Shown: positions 9,139-20,684, counted from the first letter of the stretch. The stretch: 33,708 bases of DNA from Saprospiraceae bacterium (GCA_021738725.1 JAIPBE010000038.1:1-33708), one strand, 5' to 3'. The notes: generated from the letters alone by a model not told the origin. Made by a program: numbers and translations.

Positions 9139-10296
9139 TTATCGTTTCAGCCAGCTGAGATAATAGTCGGGATCTTCGATCCCTGCAGCTTGTCGTGTCA
9201 TCAGCAGAGGTTTGAAGGTATCTACCATAACGGCCAGTTCTCCGGTTTCTTTTGCTCCGATGCTCTTTTCAACGGTGCCGGGATGGGGGCCGTGCGGGAT
9301 ACCTCCAGGATGAAGGGTGATCATGCCTTTCTCTACATGGGCCCGGCTCATAAAGTCACCATCCACATAGTACAAGACCTCATCGCTGTCAATATTGCTG
9401 TGGTTATAGGGTGCCGGGATCGCCAAGGGATGGTAATCATAGATGCGAGGCACGAAGGAACAGATCACGAACTGATGTCCGTCAAACGTCTGATGGACAG
9501 GTGGTGGTTGATGCACCCGCCCGGTGATCGGCTCAAAATTGTGGATGGAAAAAGCGTAGGGATAGACATATCCATCCCAACCGATCACATCAAATGGATG
9601 GCTGAGATAATGATAGGGGTACAATTTGTCCTGCTTTTTGATGGTCAGCAGGAAATCTCCCTGCTGGTCATACGTCTCCAGTTCAATTGGCTTTCGAATA
9701 TCCCGTTCACAATAAGGGGAGTGTTCGAGCAATTGGCCGAACTGGTTGCGGTATCTCTTGGGAGGGGTGATCGGACCGGATGATTCGACAATAAACAACC
9801 GATTGGCTTCAGAACTGAATTTGATCTGATAGATCGTCCCACGTGGAATGACCAGGTAATCGCCATATCCAAAGGGGAGTTTGCCGTACATGGTATGCAA
9901 AACGCCTTCTCCCTCATGAATGAAGATGACCTCATCTGCATCTGCATTTTTAAAAAAGGTATCTGTCATGGATTGGCGAGGGGCCGCCAGAATGATCTTG
10001 CAGTCGGCATTCACCAACACGGGCACTCTGCTCTCCAGATAATGATCACGTGGCGCTACCTGGAAACCCATCAAACACCGGTGCTTCAATTGCCTGTCTT
10101 CTACCACTTCCGGTTTGATATCGACTGGATCGCCCACCTGAACGATCTGCGTAGGTGGATGGGTATGGTAGAGGAGAGAGTAAAGATCGCTGAATCCCTC
10201 TGTAGAAAACAACTGTTCGTGATAGAGCGAACCATCCGGTTTGCGAAACTGGGTGTGCCGCTTTGGCGGGATCTGTCCGAGAGAATAATAGTGCAT
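9139..10296 (-). CDS. hmgA: Homogentisate 1,2-dioxygenase
   Basis: 385 aa. It opens the ring of homogentisate to maleylacetoacetate, the step after 4-hydroxyphenylpyruvate dioxygenase. The cupin-type C-terminal half carries likely iron ligands His299 and Glu306 (YNHSNIDSDEVLYY) and His335 (GGIPHGPHPG), with His262 and His268 in RVHQPPPVHQTFDGH nearby. The His-to-Glu spacing is one residue longer than in the human enzyme as I recall it. The shorter length and the SNIDSDEVLYY form fit the short bacterial branch of the family. The start at 10296 lies 16 nt after a TATCTTTG promoter box. Later enzymes of the route (maleylacetoacetate isomerase, fumarylacetoacetase) are not in this window. Confidence 0.93.
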   Translation of the reverse strand: MHYYSLGQIPPKRHTQFRKPDGSLYHEQLFSTEGFSDLYSLLYHTHPPTQIVQVGDPVDIKPEVVEDRQLKHRCLMGFQVAPRDHYLESRVPVLVNADCKIILAAPRQSMTDTFFKNADADEVIFIHEGEGVLHTMYGKLPFGYGDYLVIPRGTIYQIKFSSEANRLFIVESSGPITPPKRYRNQFGQLLEHSPYCERDIRKPIELETYDQQGDFLLTIKKQDKLYPYHYLSHPFDVIGWDGYVYPYAFSIHNFEPITGRVHQPPPVHQTFDGHQFVICSFVPRIYDYHPLAIPAPYNHSNIDSDEVLYYVDGDFMSRAHVEKGMITLHPGGIPHGPHPGTVEKSIGAKETGELAVMVDTFKPLLMTRQAAGIEDPDYYLSWLKR

Positions 10297-10312
10297 GCAG
10301 TCGGCTTTGCTT

Positions 10313-10320
10313 CAAAGATA
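10313..10320 (-). promoter_or_regulatory. TAnnTTTG promoter box of the tyrosine-degradation operon
   Basis: Read on the minus strand the sequence is TATCTTTG, a perfect match to the Bacteroidota -7 box, 16 nt before the hmgA start. A TTTG lies 26 nt upstream (10350-10347), which is too far for a good -33 box, so the call rests mainly on the -7 match and its position. Confidence 0.5.
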
Positions 10321-10380
10321 CCGTGATTTCATGATTCTCTCGGCTGCAAAGGAACCAAAGTGCCAGTCCTGCGTACATTC

Positions 10381-13300
10381 ATGCATCGGAAACTGATCAT
10401 GACGGAAGAGCAAACCAATACCATCGAAAACCCTGACCAGAGCAGATGGCCGCGCCGGTTTTGGTGGTGGATAGCGCTGTGTGTCGGTGTTTGGGTGACA
10501 GCCAGTTGGTTTGACTGGTATCAACATCATCATGCCCGCTCGAATATGCGGGAAAGCCTGGAAACATGGATCCAGGTACAGGAAGGCCAAATCGATCAAC
10601 TCGCCAATGAGGAGTTGATCATCAAGACCTATCTCCTGGACAAACAACAAATGCCGGCCCCCATCTTTGCGGCATTCACTGAGCGAATGGTCCGCATGGC
10701 AGACCTGCCGTTCTCCCTCTTCTATACGCAGCACGATTCACTGATCTATTGGAATCGGGGTATTCCCGGTGTGGATGCTTCCGCCCTTCCCCAACTAACC
10801 GATATCCATCAGTTGGTACCGCTGGCAGATGGGTGGTATTTGCCCGAGCATCGCTCCATATCGGATTCGATCAATCTATATGCATTGATTCCGGTCAAAC
10901 ACTCTTATTCTACTCCTGGGCCCCTGCTCCATCCCGGATTCCCTGCAGATCCGGATATTCCAGGAGAAGTAGATGTGGTGCGACAACCGACCGCGCATTC
11001 TATCCAAATGAGGGATGGAACAATCCTGGGCTATCTGGATTTCAGCAAAGCAAAGCATTCTCTCCCCAGGGAATATATCTCGCTCATTCTCTTCCTATTG
11101 GCCGCATTGATCACAGCATCTCTGGCCCATATGATCGCCTCCTGGATGATCCGCCAGAATCGCAATCCGTTTGGGCCTATCCTCTTTCTGGGCACCTTAT
11201 TCGGTTTGCGCTTCCTTTCCCTTGCGCTTGACTTTACGGGCCACTTTCAACAATTGGAGCTTTTCCGTCGATCGATGGATAATCCATTGCTCAGCCATTC
11301 AATCGGAGATCTGCTGATCAATATCACACTCCTTTTGTGGATCATCATCTTCTTCTATCGAGAGTTACCGATGCCGGACTTCTCCGGTTATCCAGAACGA
11401 CGCAAGTGGATGATCGCCTTCCTGAACTATCTGGCCATCGCCTGTGGATTGCTGGCCATGATCCATCTGTTCCATATTCTGGTGATGGACAGCGATATCA
11501 CGTTTCGCTTTGATGACATATTCAACTTTAACACGTACAGTTTTCTATCGCTACTTGCCGTTCAATTGTTACTGATCGCGCTTTTCCTGTATTCCTATCG
11601 GATCCTGTTATTCATCAAACAGACACGCCTGCCTAGACTCAAGAGGCTGACCGCGCTAGGACTTGCCAGTCTCCTGGGTATCCTGACGGGATTTCTTCTA
11701 GGTCTCCCTATTCCGGGAGGATGGATGATCGGCTTACTCATCATTTATCTGCTGTTGTTTGAATACTACGCTGATGTTCGAGCTTCGAATCTGACCTGGA
11801 TCATTCTATGGATGATCTTGTTCAGCGGACTTGCTTCCGGATTCCTGTATCATTTCAACAATCAAAAGGTCGATGAAAAACTAGAACAGTATGCCAAGAT
11901 CCTGATCGATCCGCATGATGCGGAACTGGAACGACAACTGGACAATTTTGTGTCCCGGGAAATATCTGAACCCAGGATATCTGCCGCATTGAACACGCAG
12001 ACCTATATCAAACATTACTATACCTGGACACGCAATCTGGATCAATCCAATCTGGACGGTGATCCAGACCAGTGGCATTGGCAGTTCAATACATCCAATT
12101 ACCAATATGAAGTTTACAACGGGTGCGGCACCACCCTTGTCTTGCAACGGGATGAAAGTGATGCCAAGCAGGTTTATGCGGAGTTGCTCAAAGCAACACC
12201 ATTCAAAAGCATTCCCGATCTGGAAAACTTCCAGTACCAACTTACAAGGGAGGGGAAGCGCATTCAGAGTACTCTTTCTGAAGACCTGGCCTTCAGCCTG
12301 CGGGATGAGCTGAAACCTGACATGCCCATACTCTGGTTTCGGACCAAGAACTACCAGGGATTTCGACTGAAGCAAAATGGATTTGAGCTGTTGATCACTT
12401 TTGAATCCGGAGGTCGGGCAGAATTCCTGTCCCTCTTTTCATACCTTTTCTGTTTGTTGACCATCACGCTGTTCCTGATCACCGTTCTCAATACGATCTT
12501 TACCTTCCTTCCGGACACCCTGAATTTCTCCCTGTCCCATCGGTTGTCCCTCCGTAACCGGATTCAGTTTTCCGTGATCTCATTGATTGTCCTTTCCTTC
12601 CTGATCATTGGCGCGATCACGATCTTCTATTTTAAAAACACTACGGAGCAATATCACCAGGAAAGGCTGCAACGCAAGGCGTTGAGTGTCGCCAAGGATC
12701 TGGATAACCAGATCTCCAAGTTGAACAATCCAATGCCTTCAGATATGGAAGGCATCTTGCGATCCATCTCCCAGGTGCATCAAACAGATATAGATCTGTA
12801 CAGTGACCAGGGGCAGCTGATGTACAGTTCGGAGCCCATGGTCTATGAGAGTCAGCTTACCTCTCCACTTATGGACGGGCGTGCACTGGCGGCGATGATC
12901 TGGGAGGACAAATCACTGTTTATCGGTGAAAATACCATCGGTCAATTGGCCTTTCGGACAGCTTATGCACCTCTGCCCCGACTGGCTGGTATGCCTCCTG
13001 GATATCTGGCGATCCCCTATTACACAGATCGTTCCTTCCTTCAACAGGATATTTCGGAGTTCATCAGTGCTTTGCTAAACGTTTATGTATTCCTGTTATT
13101 TATCGCGGGGGCCCTGGCTATCCTGGTCGCCAATTCCATTACGCTTCCTATCTCAGTGATCGGCCAAAAGTTGAAGCAATTCAAACTCGGAAAGGACAAC
13201 CAACCTTTGGAATGGAGCAGCCGGGATGAGTTGGGTGACCTGATCTCTGAATACAATCGAATGATCCTGAAGCTTCAGGAAAGTGCTGAATTACTCGCTC

Positions 13301-13989
13301 GTTCTGAGCGGGAAGGTGCGTGGCGGGAAATGGCCAAGCAAGTGGCCCATGAGATCAAAAATCCGTTGACGCCCATGAAGCTCAGTTTGCAACATTTGCA
13401 ACTGGCATTCAAACCCAGCAAGGCAGAGGACAAGGCCCTGCTGGATCGGGTATCAGCTACATTGATCGAACAAATTGAGAACCTGTCCCAGATCGCGTCG
13501 GAGTTTTCCAATTTTGCCAAGATCCCGGAGGCATTCCCCGAAGATCTCGTGATCAATGATCTGGTCCGTTCGGTGCGCAACCTGTTCGGCGAAAATCAGG
13601 ATGATCAGATCCAGATCACCACTTCCCTACCCCAGGATGACCTGCTGGTAAATGCTGATAAGAACCAGTTGATCCGGGTATTGAATAACCTGATCAAGAA
13701 CGCCATTCAGGCCATCCCGGAAGATCGGGCCGGCCGGATCCACATCCGCCTGTACAAGAAAGACGGAGCAGCTGTCATAGAAGTGGAAGATAATGGTACT
13801 GGCATTCCGGAGGAAATGCAGGAGAAGGTCTTCATGCCCAATTTTACTACCAAGAGTTCCGGCACCGGACTGGGGCTGGCCATTTGCCGCAATATCCTGG
13901 ATATGGTCGGTGGAAAGCTCTACTTCAGAACACGGCCTGGCCGCGGGAGCACATTTTTTGTGGAGCTCCCTCTGGAGGAGGATCAGTAG
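10381..13989 (+). CDS. Large NtrY-like membrane sensor histidine kinase
   Basis: 1202 aa from the ATG at 10381; the ATG at 10399 (MTEEQ) is equally possible, and the frame is open from a GTG at 10360. One membrane segment lies at about residues 27-43. A block of about seven lies between 233 and 490, and others lie near 685-710, 730-751 and 898-920, with extracytoplasmic regions of about 190 and 145 residues between them. A HAMP domain follows (about 920-970), then the phosphoacceptor His990 in VAHEIKNPLTPMKLSL, a form typical of NtrY-type kinases. The ATPase domain (about 1060-1200) has the N box (NNLIKNAIQ), VEDNGTGIP and GTGLGLAIC. All catalytic motifs are intact. No response regulator is adjacent, so the partner and signal are unknown. 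It is divergent from hmgA; about 85 nt separate the starts. Confidence 0.9.
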   Translation: MHRKLIMTEEQTNTIENPDQSRWPRRFWWWIALCVGVWVTASWFDWYQHHHARSNMRESLETWIQVQEGQIDQLANEELIIKTYLLDKQQMPAPIFAAFTERMVRMADLPFSLFYTQHDSLIYWNRGIPGVDASALPQLTDIHQLVPLADGWYLPEHRSISDSINLYALIPVKHSYSTPGPLLHPGFPADPDIPGEVDVVRQPTAHSIQMRDGTILGYLDFSKAKHSLPREYISLILFLLAALITASLAHMIASWMIRQNRNPFGPILFLGTLFGLRFLSLALDFTGHFQQLELFRRSMDNPLLSHSIGDLLINITLLLWIIIFFYRELPMPDFSGYPERRKWMIAFLNYLAIACGLLAMIHLFHILVMDSDITFRFDDIFNFNTYSFLSLLAVQLLLIALFLYSYRILLFIKQTRLPRLKRLTALGLASLLGILTGFLLGLPIPGGWMIGLLIIYLLLFEYYADVRASNLTWIILWMILFSGLASGFLYHFNNQKVDEKLEQYAKILIDPHDAELERQLDNFVSREISEPRISAALNTQTYIKHYYTWTRNLDQSNLDGDPDQWHWQFNTSNYQYEVYNGCGTTLVLQRDESDAKQVYAELLKATPFKSIPDLENFQYQLTREGKRIQSTLSEDLAFSLRDELKPDMPILWFRTKNYQGFRLKQNGFELLITFESGGRAEFLSLFSYLFCLLTITLFLITVLNTIFTFLPDTLNFSLSHRLSLRNRIQFSVISLIVLSFLIIGAITIFYFKNTTEQYHQERLQRKALSVAKDLDNQISKLNNPMPSDMEGILRSISQVHQTDIDLYSDQGQLMYSSEPMVYESQLTSPLMDGRALAAMIWEDKSLFIGENTIGQLAFRTAYAPLPRLAGMPPGYLAIPYYTDRSFLQQDISEFISALLNVYVFLLFIAGALAILVANSITLPISVIGQKLKQFKLGKDNQPLEWSSRDELGDLISEYNRMILKLQESAELLARSEREGAWREMAKQVAHEIKNPLTPMKLSLQHLQLAFKPSKAEDKALLDRVSATLIEQIENLSQIASEFSNFAKIPEAFPEDLVINDLVRSVRNLFGENQDDQIQITTSLPQDDLLVNADKNQLIRVLNNLIKNAIQAIPEDRAGRIHIRLYKKDGAAVIEVEDNGTGIPEEMQEKVFMPNFTTKSSGTGLGLAICRNILDMVGGKLYFRTRPGRGSTFFVELPLEEDQ

Positions 13990-14154
13990 TTTTCAGGGGG
14001 TATTCTGCTATTGGGATATTTCGATATTGCTTTATTTCGAGGAATGAGGAATCAGGGATGAGGTGTGATCCCATCATATGAGACAACAAAAATCAAAGCC
14101 TGAATCAAATTTGAGCCTGGACTAAAAGAACCAGAAGCCATTCGCATCGCAATC

Positions 14155-14193
14155 AAAAACGTGCTCTGATCTTGACGATCGGAGCACGTTTTT
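14155..14193. terminator. Bidirectional terminator
   Basis: CGTGCTCTGATC (14160-14171) pairs with GATCGGAGCACG (14177-14188), with one G-T pair and a TTGAC loop. AAAAA precedes and TTTTT follows, so it can serve both the kinase gene (plus) and sucD (minus), which converge here. The remaining bases between 13990 and 14235 show nothing else I can support. Confidence 0.85.
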
Positions 14194-14235
14194 CAGTATC
14201 ACCTGTAGATCGTGGCCGCAGGGCGTTGCCAGGAA

Positions 14236-15108
14236 TTATCCGTTGATCAGTTTTGCCATCGCTTCTCCGATGACTGCGGGGGAGTCGACGACCGTAATGC
14301 CACATTCTGTCATGATGCGCATCTTGGCTTCAGCCGTATCATCTTCACCACCGATGATGGCACCGGCGTGACCCATTTTTCGCCCTTTAGGTGCCGTCTT
14401 GCCGGCAATAAATCCAACCACAGGCTTGGTTCCGTGAGCTTTGATCCAGTGAGCGGCATCCGCTTCCATGTTGCCACCAATTTCACCGATCATGACGATG
14501 CCATCGGTGTCCGGATCATTCATGAGCAGTTCAACCGCATCACGGGTACTCGTCCCACAGATCGGGTCTCCGCCGATCCCGATACAGGTGCTTTGACCCA
14601 TCCCGGCCTTGGTCACCTGATCCACGGCTTCGTAGGTCAGTGTACCGGACCTGGAAACAATACCGATCCTTCCTGGACGATGGATAAATCCGGGCATGAT
14701 GCCCACCTTCGCCTCTCCTGGTGTAATGACACCTGGACAGTTCGGACCGATCAAACGGCAATCAAACTGATCGATATAAGCCTTTGCTCTGACCATGTCC
14801 TGCACCGGTATACCTTCTGTGATACAAACGATTACTTTGATGCCTGCTTCAGCGGCTTCCATTATGGCATCTGCGGCGAATCCGGGTGGCACGAAGATGA
14901 GACTCACATCAGCTTTCGCCTGTTGGACAGCATCTGACACCGTATTGAAAACAGGGCGACCTATATGCGTCTGTCCTCCTTTCCCCGGTGTCACACCTCC
15001 AACGACATTTGTGCCGTATTCGATCATCTGTTCTGCGTGAAAGGTTCCCTCCTTTCCTGTGAATCCCTGGATAATGATCCGTGAATCCCTATTCACTAAT
15101 ACTGACAT
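14236..15108 (-). CDS. sucD: Succinyl-CoA synthetase alpha subunit
   Basis: 290 aa, normal for the family. With the beta subunit (SucC, not in this window) it interconverts succinyl-CoA and succinate while making ATP or GTP in the citric acid cycle. The N-terminal CoA-binding Rossmann part ([18 protein letters not shown]) and GPNCPGVI are present. The catalytic phospho-histidine is His247 in [11 protein letters not shown]. The SRSGTLTYE and GGDPICGTS segments are typical. It starts 18 nt after the ftsB-like gene and is the last gene of the carA-eno-ftsB-sucD run, ending at the bidirectional terminator. Confidence 0.97.
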   Translation of the reverse strand: MSVLVNRDSRIIIQGFTGKEGTFHAEQMIEYGTNVVGGVTPGKGGQTHIGRPVFNTVSDAVQQAKADVSLIFVPPGFAADAIMEAAEAGIKVIVCITEGIPVQDMVRAKAYIDQFDCRLIGPNCPGVITPGEAKVGIMPGFIHRPGRIGIVSRSGTLTYEAVDQVTKAGMGQSTCIGIGGDPICGTSTRDAVELLMNDPDTDGIVMIGEIGGNMEADAAHWIKAHGTKPVVGFIAGKTAPKGRKMGHAGAIIGGEDDTAEAKMRIMTECGITVVDSPAVIGEAMAKLING

Positions 15109-15126
15109 ATTTCAACTTTGGTTAAC

Positions 15127-15435
15127 TCAATCCTCTACAATGTAAACGTCCTCGTCTGCGCGCTTCATGTAGTAGTGTTCACGCGCATATCGTTCTTTAT
15201 CCTTCCCGATCTCCAACTGCTCACCGCGGATCTCTTCAATCTGGCTTTGATATTTTGTTTTATCCTGTTCCAGTTTCTGGATATCCCGCTCCAGTTGCCA
15301 TTGACTGATCAAACGGCTGTGATCAAAGAAAATGACATAGATCAAAAACCCGACAGCAACCAGAAAATAGCGGTTTCGAACGACCTTGTGAATCCGGGTC
15401 TTGTGGGTTAGATAGAATGATTTCAGGATGTCCAT
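15127..15435 (-). CDS. FtsB/DivIC-type septum formation protein
   Basis: 102 aa from the ATG at 15435. The frame opens further upstream, but this start is 10 nt after the enolase stop codon and gives the usual size. A short basic N terminus is followed by one membrane segment (about residues 24-42, YFLVAVGFLIYVIFF) and then a coiled coil (LERDIQKLEQDKTKYQSQIE), the architecture of FtsB/DivIC proteins, which join FtsL and FtsQ in the divisome. The NxLxK-like EHYYMKRADEDVYIVED end fits the family. A position after eno is common for this gene in bacteria. FtsB and DivIC cannot be told apart here, so no symbol is given. Confidence 0.85.
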   Translation of the reverse strand: MDILKSFYLTHKTRIHKVVRNRYFLVAVGFLIYVIFFDHSRLISQWQLERDIQKLEQDKTKYQSQIEEIRGEQLEIGKDKERYAREHYYMKRADEDVYIVED

Positions 15436-15445
15436 GGGTAGTGGG

Positions 15446-17864
<2,419 letters not shown>

Positions 17865-17880
17865 GCCAGGTGATTTTCGG

Positions 17881-17888
17881 CAAAGATA
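17881..17888 (-). promoter_or_regulatory. TAnnTTTG promoter box of the carA operon
   Basis: Minus-strand TATCTTTG, identical to the hmgA box and at the same 16-nt distance from the start codon. No TTTG is found 19-21 nt upstream, so the -33 element is weak or absent. Confidence 0.5.
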
Positions 17889-18517
17889 GGCCTTGCGTGG
17901 AGAATCCCTCATTAGAAAGAGAGGGAATTTCCGCTTGGTTGAGATTTATTGCAGAATAGGGCTATCCGAACGACAAACACCGTTCAAGGATCGGTGATCA
18001 TGAGAAGTTTTTTTAAACAGCTCCGTTTCAGGACTGCGGATCAGAATCAGCATCATCCGGGATGCCACATCCTTACACCGGCACCTCAACTCATCGGAGT
18101 CTCATTACATATAGGAGATTGTTCGTTAATGTTCAGGCAAGCATGGGACTGGAGCCAGATCGCGTTCCTATTTTATCCCTTTAGCGGGTGGCTATTTACC
18201 ATCTCTGCGTTTATTCGGTTATAAGTTTATTTGTTAGAATTTCGTTTTTTCCAGAACCACGAGTGTCACCCTCGTTCCTACTACTAAGGGCAGTATTACC
18301 CCTGGCAAAAACGGAGAGGCCGCCCAAACTGCAGGTCATCGCAAGGTGCAGGTTTTCGCTTTCACATGTCGGCGGGACAACGGCAGATAGGCAGGTCCTG
18401 GTGGGACACCAGTACCACCCGAGTTGAAGAATGAAACTGCGTAAAACGACGAATTCTTGAAGATCAGCAGCCATCTTTTTGATCCTTACCTACAAAATCT
18501 ACAAGGAAGGGACGCAT
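17889..18517. other. Non-coding region, possibly containing a dispersed repeat
   Basis: About 630 nt with no gene I can support. Open frames at 17949-18224 (plus) and 18211-18474 (minus) lack signal, domain or promoter support. The part from about 18240 to 18440 has small hairpins (ACGAG/CTCGT around 18258-18274; CTGGTG/CACCAG around 18397-18414) and, from memory only, resembles sequence seen in several places in related genomes, so it may be a repeat. Confidence 0.4.
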
Positions 18518-18567
18518 ATTAAACGACGAAAGGGATGCTGAAGCATCCCTTTCCTTTGTGGCGGAGG
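18518..18567. repeat. Direct repeat copy 1 (tRNA 3' end plus terminator hairpin)
   Basis: These 50 nt match 18954-19003 with one mismatch (49/50). Read on the minus strand, the block holds the last residues of a tRNA (CCTCCGCCA), the linker CAAAGG, and a hairpin GAAAGGGATGC/GCATCCCTTTC with loop TTCA (18528-18553). The single difference is in the loop. The two copies lie 436 nt apart and flank the GIY-YIG gene. Confidence 0.92.
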
Positions 18568-18639
18568 TCCGCCAACTGGCGGAAACCTACGTCCGCCGGC
18601 TGGCGGATATGAGCACGACGAGCATCTATGCTGATGCTC
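18560..18639 (-). pseudogene. tRNA-fMet-derived sequence with arms replaced by palindromes
   Basis: Minus-strand order: an acceptor-like CGGAG; a perfect 7-bp hairpin GAGCATC/GATGCTC (18639-18620) at the D-arm position; then 15 of 16 bases of the initiator tRNA around its CAT anticodon (18623-18608); the palindrome TCCGCCAGCCGGCGGA (18607-18592) where the tRNA has the 3' anticodon stem and variable region; then CGTAGGTT shared with the tRNA; a second palindrome TCCGCCAGTTGGCGGA (18583-18568) where the tRNA has its T-arm loop and 3' strand; and the tRNA 3' end CCTCCGCCA. The order of matching blocks shows descent from the tRNA gene at 18995-19067. It cannot fold as a normal tRNA. It may be a decayed copy or a structured RNA in its own right. 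It overlaps the last codons of the GIY-YIG gene. Confidence 0.7.
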
Positions 18640-18901
18640 CGATGATCTCTTCCCTTATGTATTTTCGCCCGCGAGCGCTTTTCAATTCCTTTTCGCGCCG
18701 TAATGCCTCTGTTCTGCTTTCAAAAAACTCCACATGGATCACTACCCATGGGCGGTAACGAATCGACCAGCCCTTTCTGGATAGCTCATTATGGGAATGA
18801 AATCGCGCGATCAATTGACTCGTTTGCCCAATGTAGATTTTCCCGTGATGCATGGAGTGCATCACATAGACGACAAACTCCTCCGATGCTAAAGAGATCA
18901 T
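18626..18901 (-). CDS. Small GIY-YIG nuclease family protein
   Basis: 91 aa from the ATG at 18901; the frame is open to 18982, but that extension runs into the repeated tRNA terminator. The whole protein is one GIY-YIG domain: the variant first motif VVYVMHSMHHGKIYIGQT (about residues 9-26), an Arg in IARFHSHN, a conserved aromatic stretch, and the catalytic Glu region (ESRTEALRREKELK) with a basic C terminus. Such single-domain proteins (UPF0213/YhbQ-like) are related to UvrC N-termini and homing endonucleases. In the first motif the usual GIY is replaced by VVY, as in many small members. The gene lies between two copies of a tRNA 3'-end block, with its stop codon inside the degenerate tRNA copy. 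This suggests a mobile or tRNA-targeting element rather than a housekeeping repair gene, but that is inference. Confidence 0.85.
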   Translation of the reverse strand: MISLASEEFVVYVMHSMHHGKIYIGQTSQLIARFHSHNELSRKGWSIRYRPWVVIHVEFFESRTEALRREKELKSARGRKYIREEIIGASA

Positions 18902-18953
18902 AACCAATCCATTACTTGTATTGTCACATCCGATGATGGTCCCCAACAATATC

Positions 18954-18994
18954 ATTAAACGACGAAAGGGATGCCGAAGCATCCCTTTCCTTTG

Positions 18995-19003
<9 letters not shown>
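18954..19003. repeat. Direct repeat copy 2 (genuine tRNA 3' end)
   Basis: Partner of 18518-18567 (49/50 identical). This copy contains the real 3' end of the initiator tRNA gene and its terminator, so it is probably the original from which copy 1 was duplicated. Confidence 0.92.
18964..18989 (-). terminator. Terminator hairpin of the initiator tRNA
   Basis: On the minus strand GAAAGGGATGC pairs with GCATCCCTTTC around a TTCG tetraloop, starting 5 nt after the tRNA 3' end. The T-tract after it is weak (CGTCGTTTAAT). The same hairpin with loop TTCA recurs at 18528-18553. Confidence 0.7.
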
Positions 19004-19067
<64 letters not shown>

Positions 19068-19098
19068 ATATGTGTTTCCGGTCTTTCGATCGGGAGGG

Positions 19099-19131
19099 CA
19101 AAGTTAAGCATGTAATTCGGATATCACCAAA
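19099..19131 (-). promoter_or_regulatory. Promoter of the initiator tRNA
   Basis: On the minus strand TTTG (19131-19128) is followed after 21 nt by TAACTTTG (19106-19099), a good fit to TTTG-N19-21-TAnnTTTG. It sits directly behind the lysS stop codon and gives a leader of about 25 nt before the tRNA. Confidence 0.7.
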
Positions 19132-20658
19132 TTATTCGGCTGCATTCTTTTTTTCTGGCCTCATTTGAGGGAAAAAGATCACATCCTGGATCGAATCAGA
19201 GTCTGTCATGATCATGGCCAGCCGATCGATGCCCACGCCGATACCGGCAGTGGGAGGCATCCCGTACTCCAACGATCTCAGAAAGTCCTCATCCAACACC
19301 ATGGATTCTGTATCTCCACGCTTCCCCAGAGCCAACTGTTCTTCAAATCGCTGGCGCTGATCGACCGGGTCATTCAACTCCGTAAATGCATTAGCGATCT
19401 CCTTGGCATTGCACACCACTTCAAAACGCTCTACCAACCCATCATGATCCCGGTGCTTTTTCGCCAATGGACTCATCTCAACAGGATAGTCCGTGATAAA
19501 GGTTGGCTGGATCAACTTGGGTTCGGCATGCGTTCCGAATATCTCGTCGATCAACTTTCCCTTCCCCATGGTCTCATCGATCGGCACGTGCAGTTCTCTG
19601 GCAACCTTTCGCAACTCGTCCTCATTCATGCCGGTAATATCCACACCGGTGTATTCTTTGATGGCTTCAAACATGGTATAGCGCTTCCAGGGCCGCTTGA
19701 AATCAATCACTTTGTCGCCCACCTTTACTTCAGTAGAACCATGAAGCTCAATCGCGACCTGTTCAATCATTTCCTCATAGAAGTCCATCATCCAGAAGCA
19801 ATCCTGATAAGCCACGTATAGTTCCATGACGGTGAATTCCGGATTATGGTAGCGACTCATTCCTTCATTTCGAAAATTCTTGGCGAATTCGAAGACCCCA
19901 TCAAAACCCCCAACGATCAGCCGCTTGAGATAGAGTTCATTGGCAATACGCAGGAACAGAGGCATGTCCAGGGTATTGTGGTGGGTTTTGAACGGTTTGG
20001 CCAGGGCCCCCCCATAAATGGGCTGCAGAATGGGTGTCTCCACCTCCAGGTATCCTCGGGAAGCCATGAATTCGCGCATCACCCGGATCATCTTTGATCG
20101 CTGGATAAAGGTTTTACGCACTTCCGGATTCACCACGAGATCCACATAACGCTGGCGATATCTCAGTTCAGGATCTGTAAATGCATCATGTACAGCACCG
20201 TCGGCATCCACTTTGACAATGGGCAATGGATGCAAGGTTTTCGACAACAAGGTCAACGAAACGACATGCACCGTGATCTCTCCGGTCTGGGTCAAAAAGA
20301 CATGACCTTTCACACCAATGAAATCACCGATGTCCAGCAGTTTCTTGAAGACATCGTTATACATCGTTTTATCCTCATCGGGACAGATCTCATCCCGATT
20401 GACATAGATCTGGATCCTCCCCTGGCTGTCCTGGATCTCAGCAAAGGATGCCTTCCCCATCACTCGAACAGACATCAATCTGCCTGCAAGTGTTACCTCC
20501 GGTATAGGATGGATTTCAGGATCAAACTTCGCTTTGATCTCTGCCGAATTCGTTGTCACCGGAAATGCCGCGGCGGGATATGGATCCACTCCGAGTTCAC
20601 GTAATTTCCCCAGTGCCTCCCTCCGGACGATCTCCTGGTCGCTCATATGTCCTTGCAT
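19132..20658 (-). CDS. lysS: Lysine--tRNA ligase (class II)
   Basis: 508 aa from the ATG at 20658 (MQGHMSDQE). The ATG at 20646 would give 504. The frame is open to 20700, but a TAATTTTG promoter box at 20677-20684 lies within that stretch. It charges tRNA-Lys. The N-terminal OB-fold anticodon-binding domain covers about residues 55-146. The class II core shows motif 1 ([16 protein letters not shown]), motif 2 ([19 protein letters not shown], about 260-278) and motif 3 ([13 protein letters not shown], about 472-484). All are complete. The promoter-to-start distance (18 nt) matches those of hmgA and carA (16 nt), which is why the upper ATG is preferred. The initiator tRNA follows on the same strand with its own promoter. 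Confidence 0.97.
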   Translation of the reverse strand: MQGHMSDQEIVRREALGKLRELGVDPYPAAAFPVTTNSAEIKAKFDPEIHPIPEVTLAGRLMSVRVMGKASFAEIQDSQGRIQIYVNRDEICPDEDKTMYNDVFKKLLDIGDFIGVKGHVFLTQTGEITVHVVSLTLLSKTLHPLPIVKVDADGAVHDAFTDPELRYRQRYVDLVVNPEVRKTFIQRSKMIRVMREFMASRGYLEVETPILQPIYGGALAKPFKTHHNTLDMPLFLRIANELYLKRLIVGGFDGVFEFAKNFRNEGMSRYHNPEFTVMELYVAYQDCFWMMDFYEEMIEQVAIELHGSTEVKVGDKVIDFKRPWKRYTMFEAIKEYTGVDITGMNEDELRKVARELHVPIDETMGKGKLIDEIFGTHAEPKLIQPTFITDYPVEMSPLAKKHRDHDGLVERFEVVCNAKEIANAFTELNDPVDQRQRFEEQLALGKRGDTESMVLDEDFLRSLEYGMPPTAGIGVGIDRLAMIMTDSDSIQDVIFFPQMRPEKKNAAE

Positions 20659-20676
20659 CGTGATTCTTTTGCGGGG

Positions 20677-20684
20677 CAAAATTA
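20677..20684 (-). promoter_or_regulatory. TAnnTTTG promoter box of lysS
   Basis: Minus-strand TAATTTTG, a perfect match to the Bacteroidota -7 box, 18 nt before the preferred lysS start. No clear -33 box is seen. Confidence 0.5.

Noticed and set aside
17949-18224. 91-codon plus-strand frame
   Set aside because: No similarity or regulatory support, although its last third is hydrophobic.
18211-18474. 87-codon minus-strand frame
   Set aside because: The Cys-rich translation has no domain; the DNA looks more like a repeat with hairpins than a gene.
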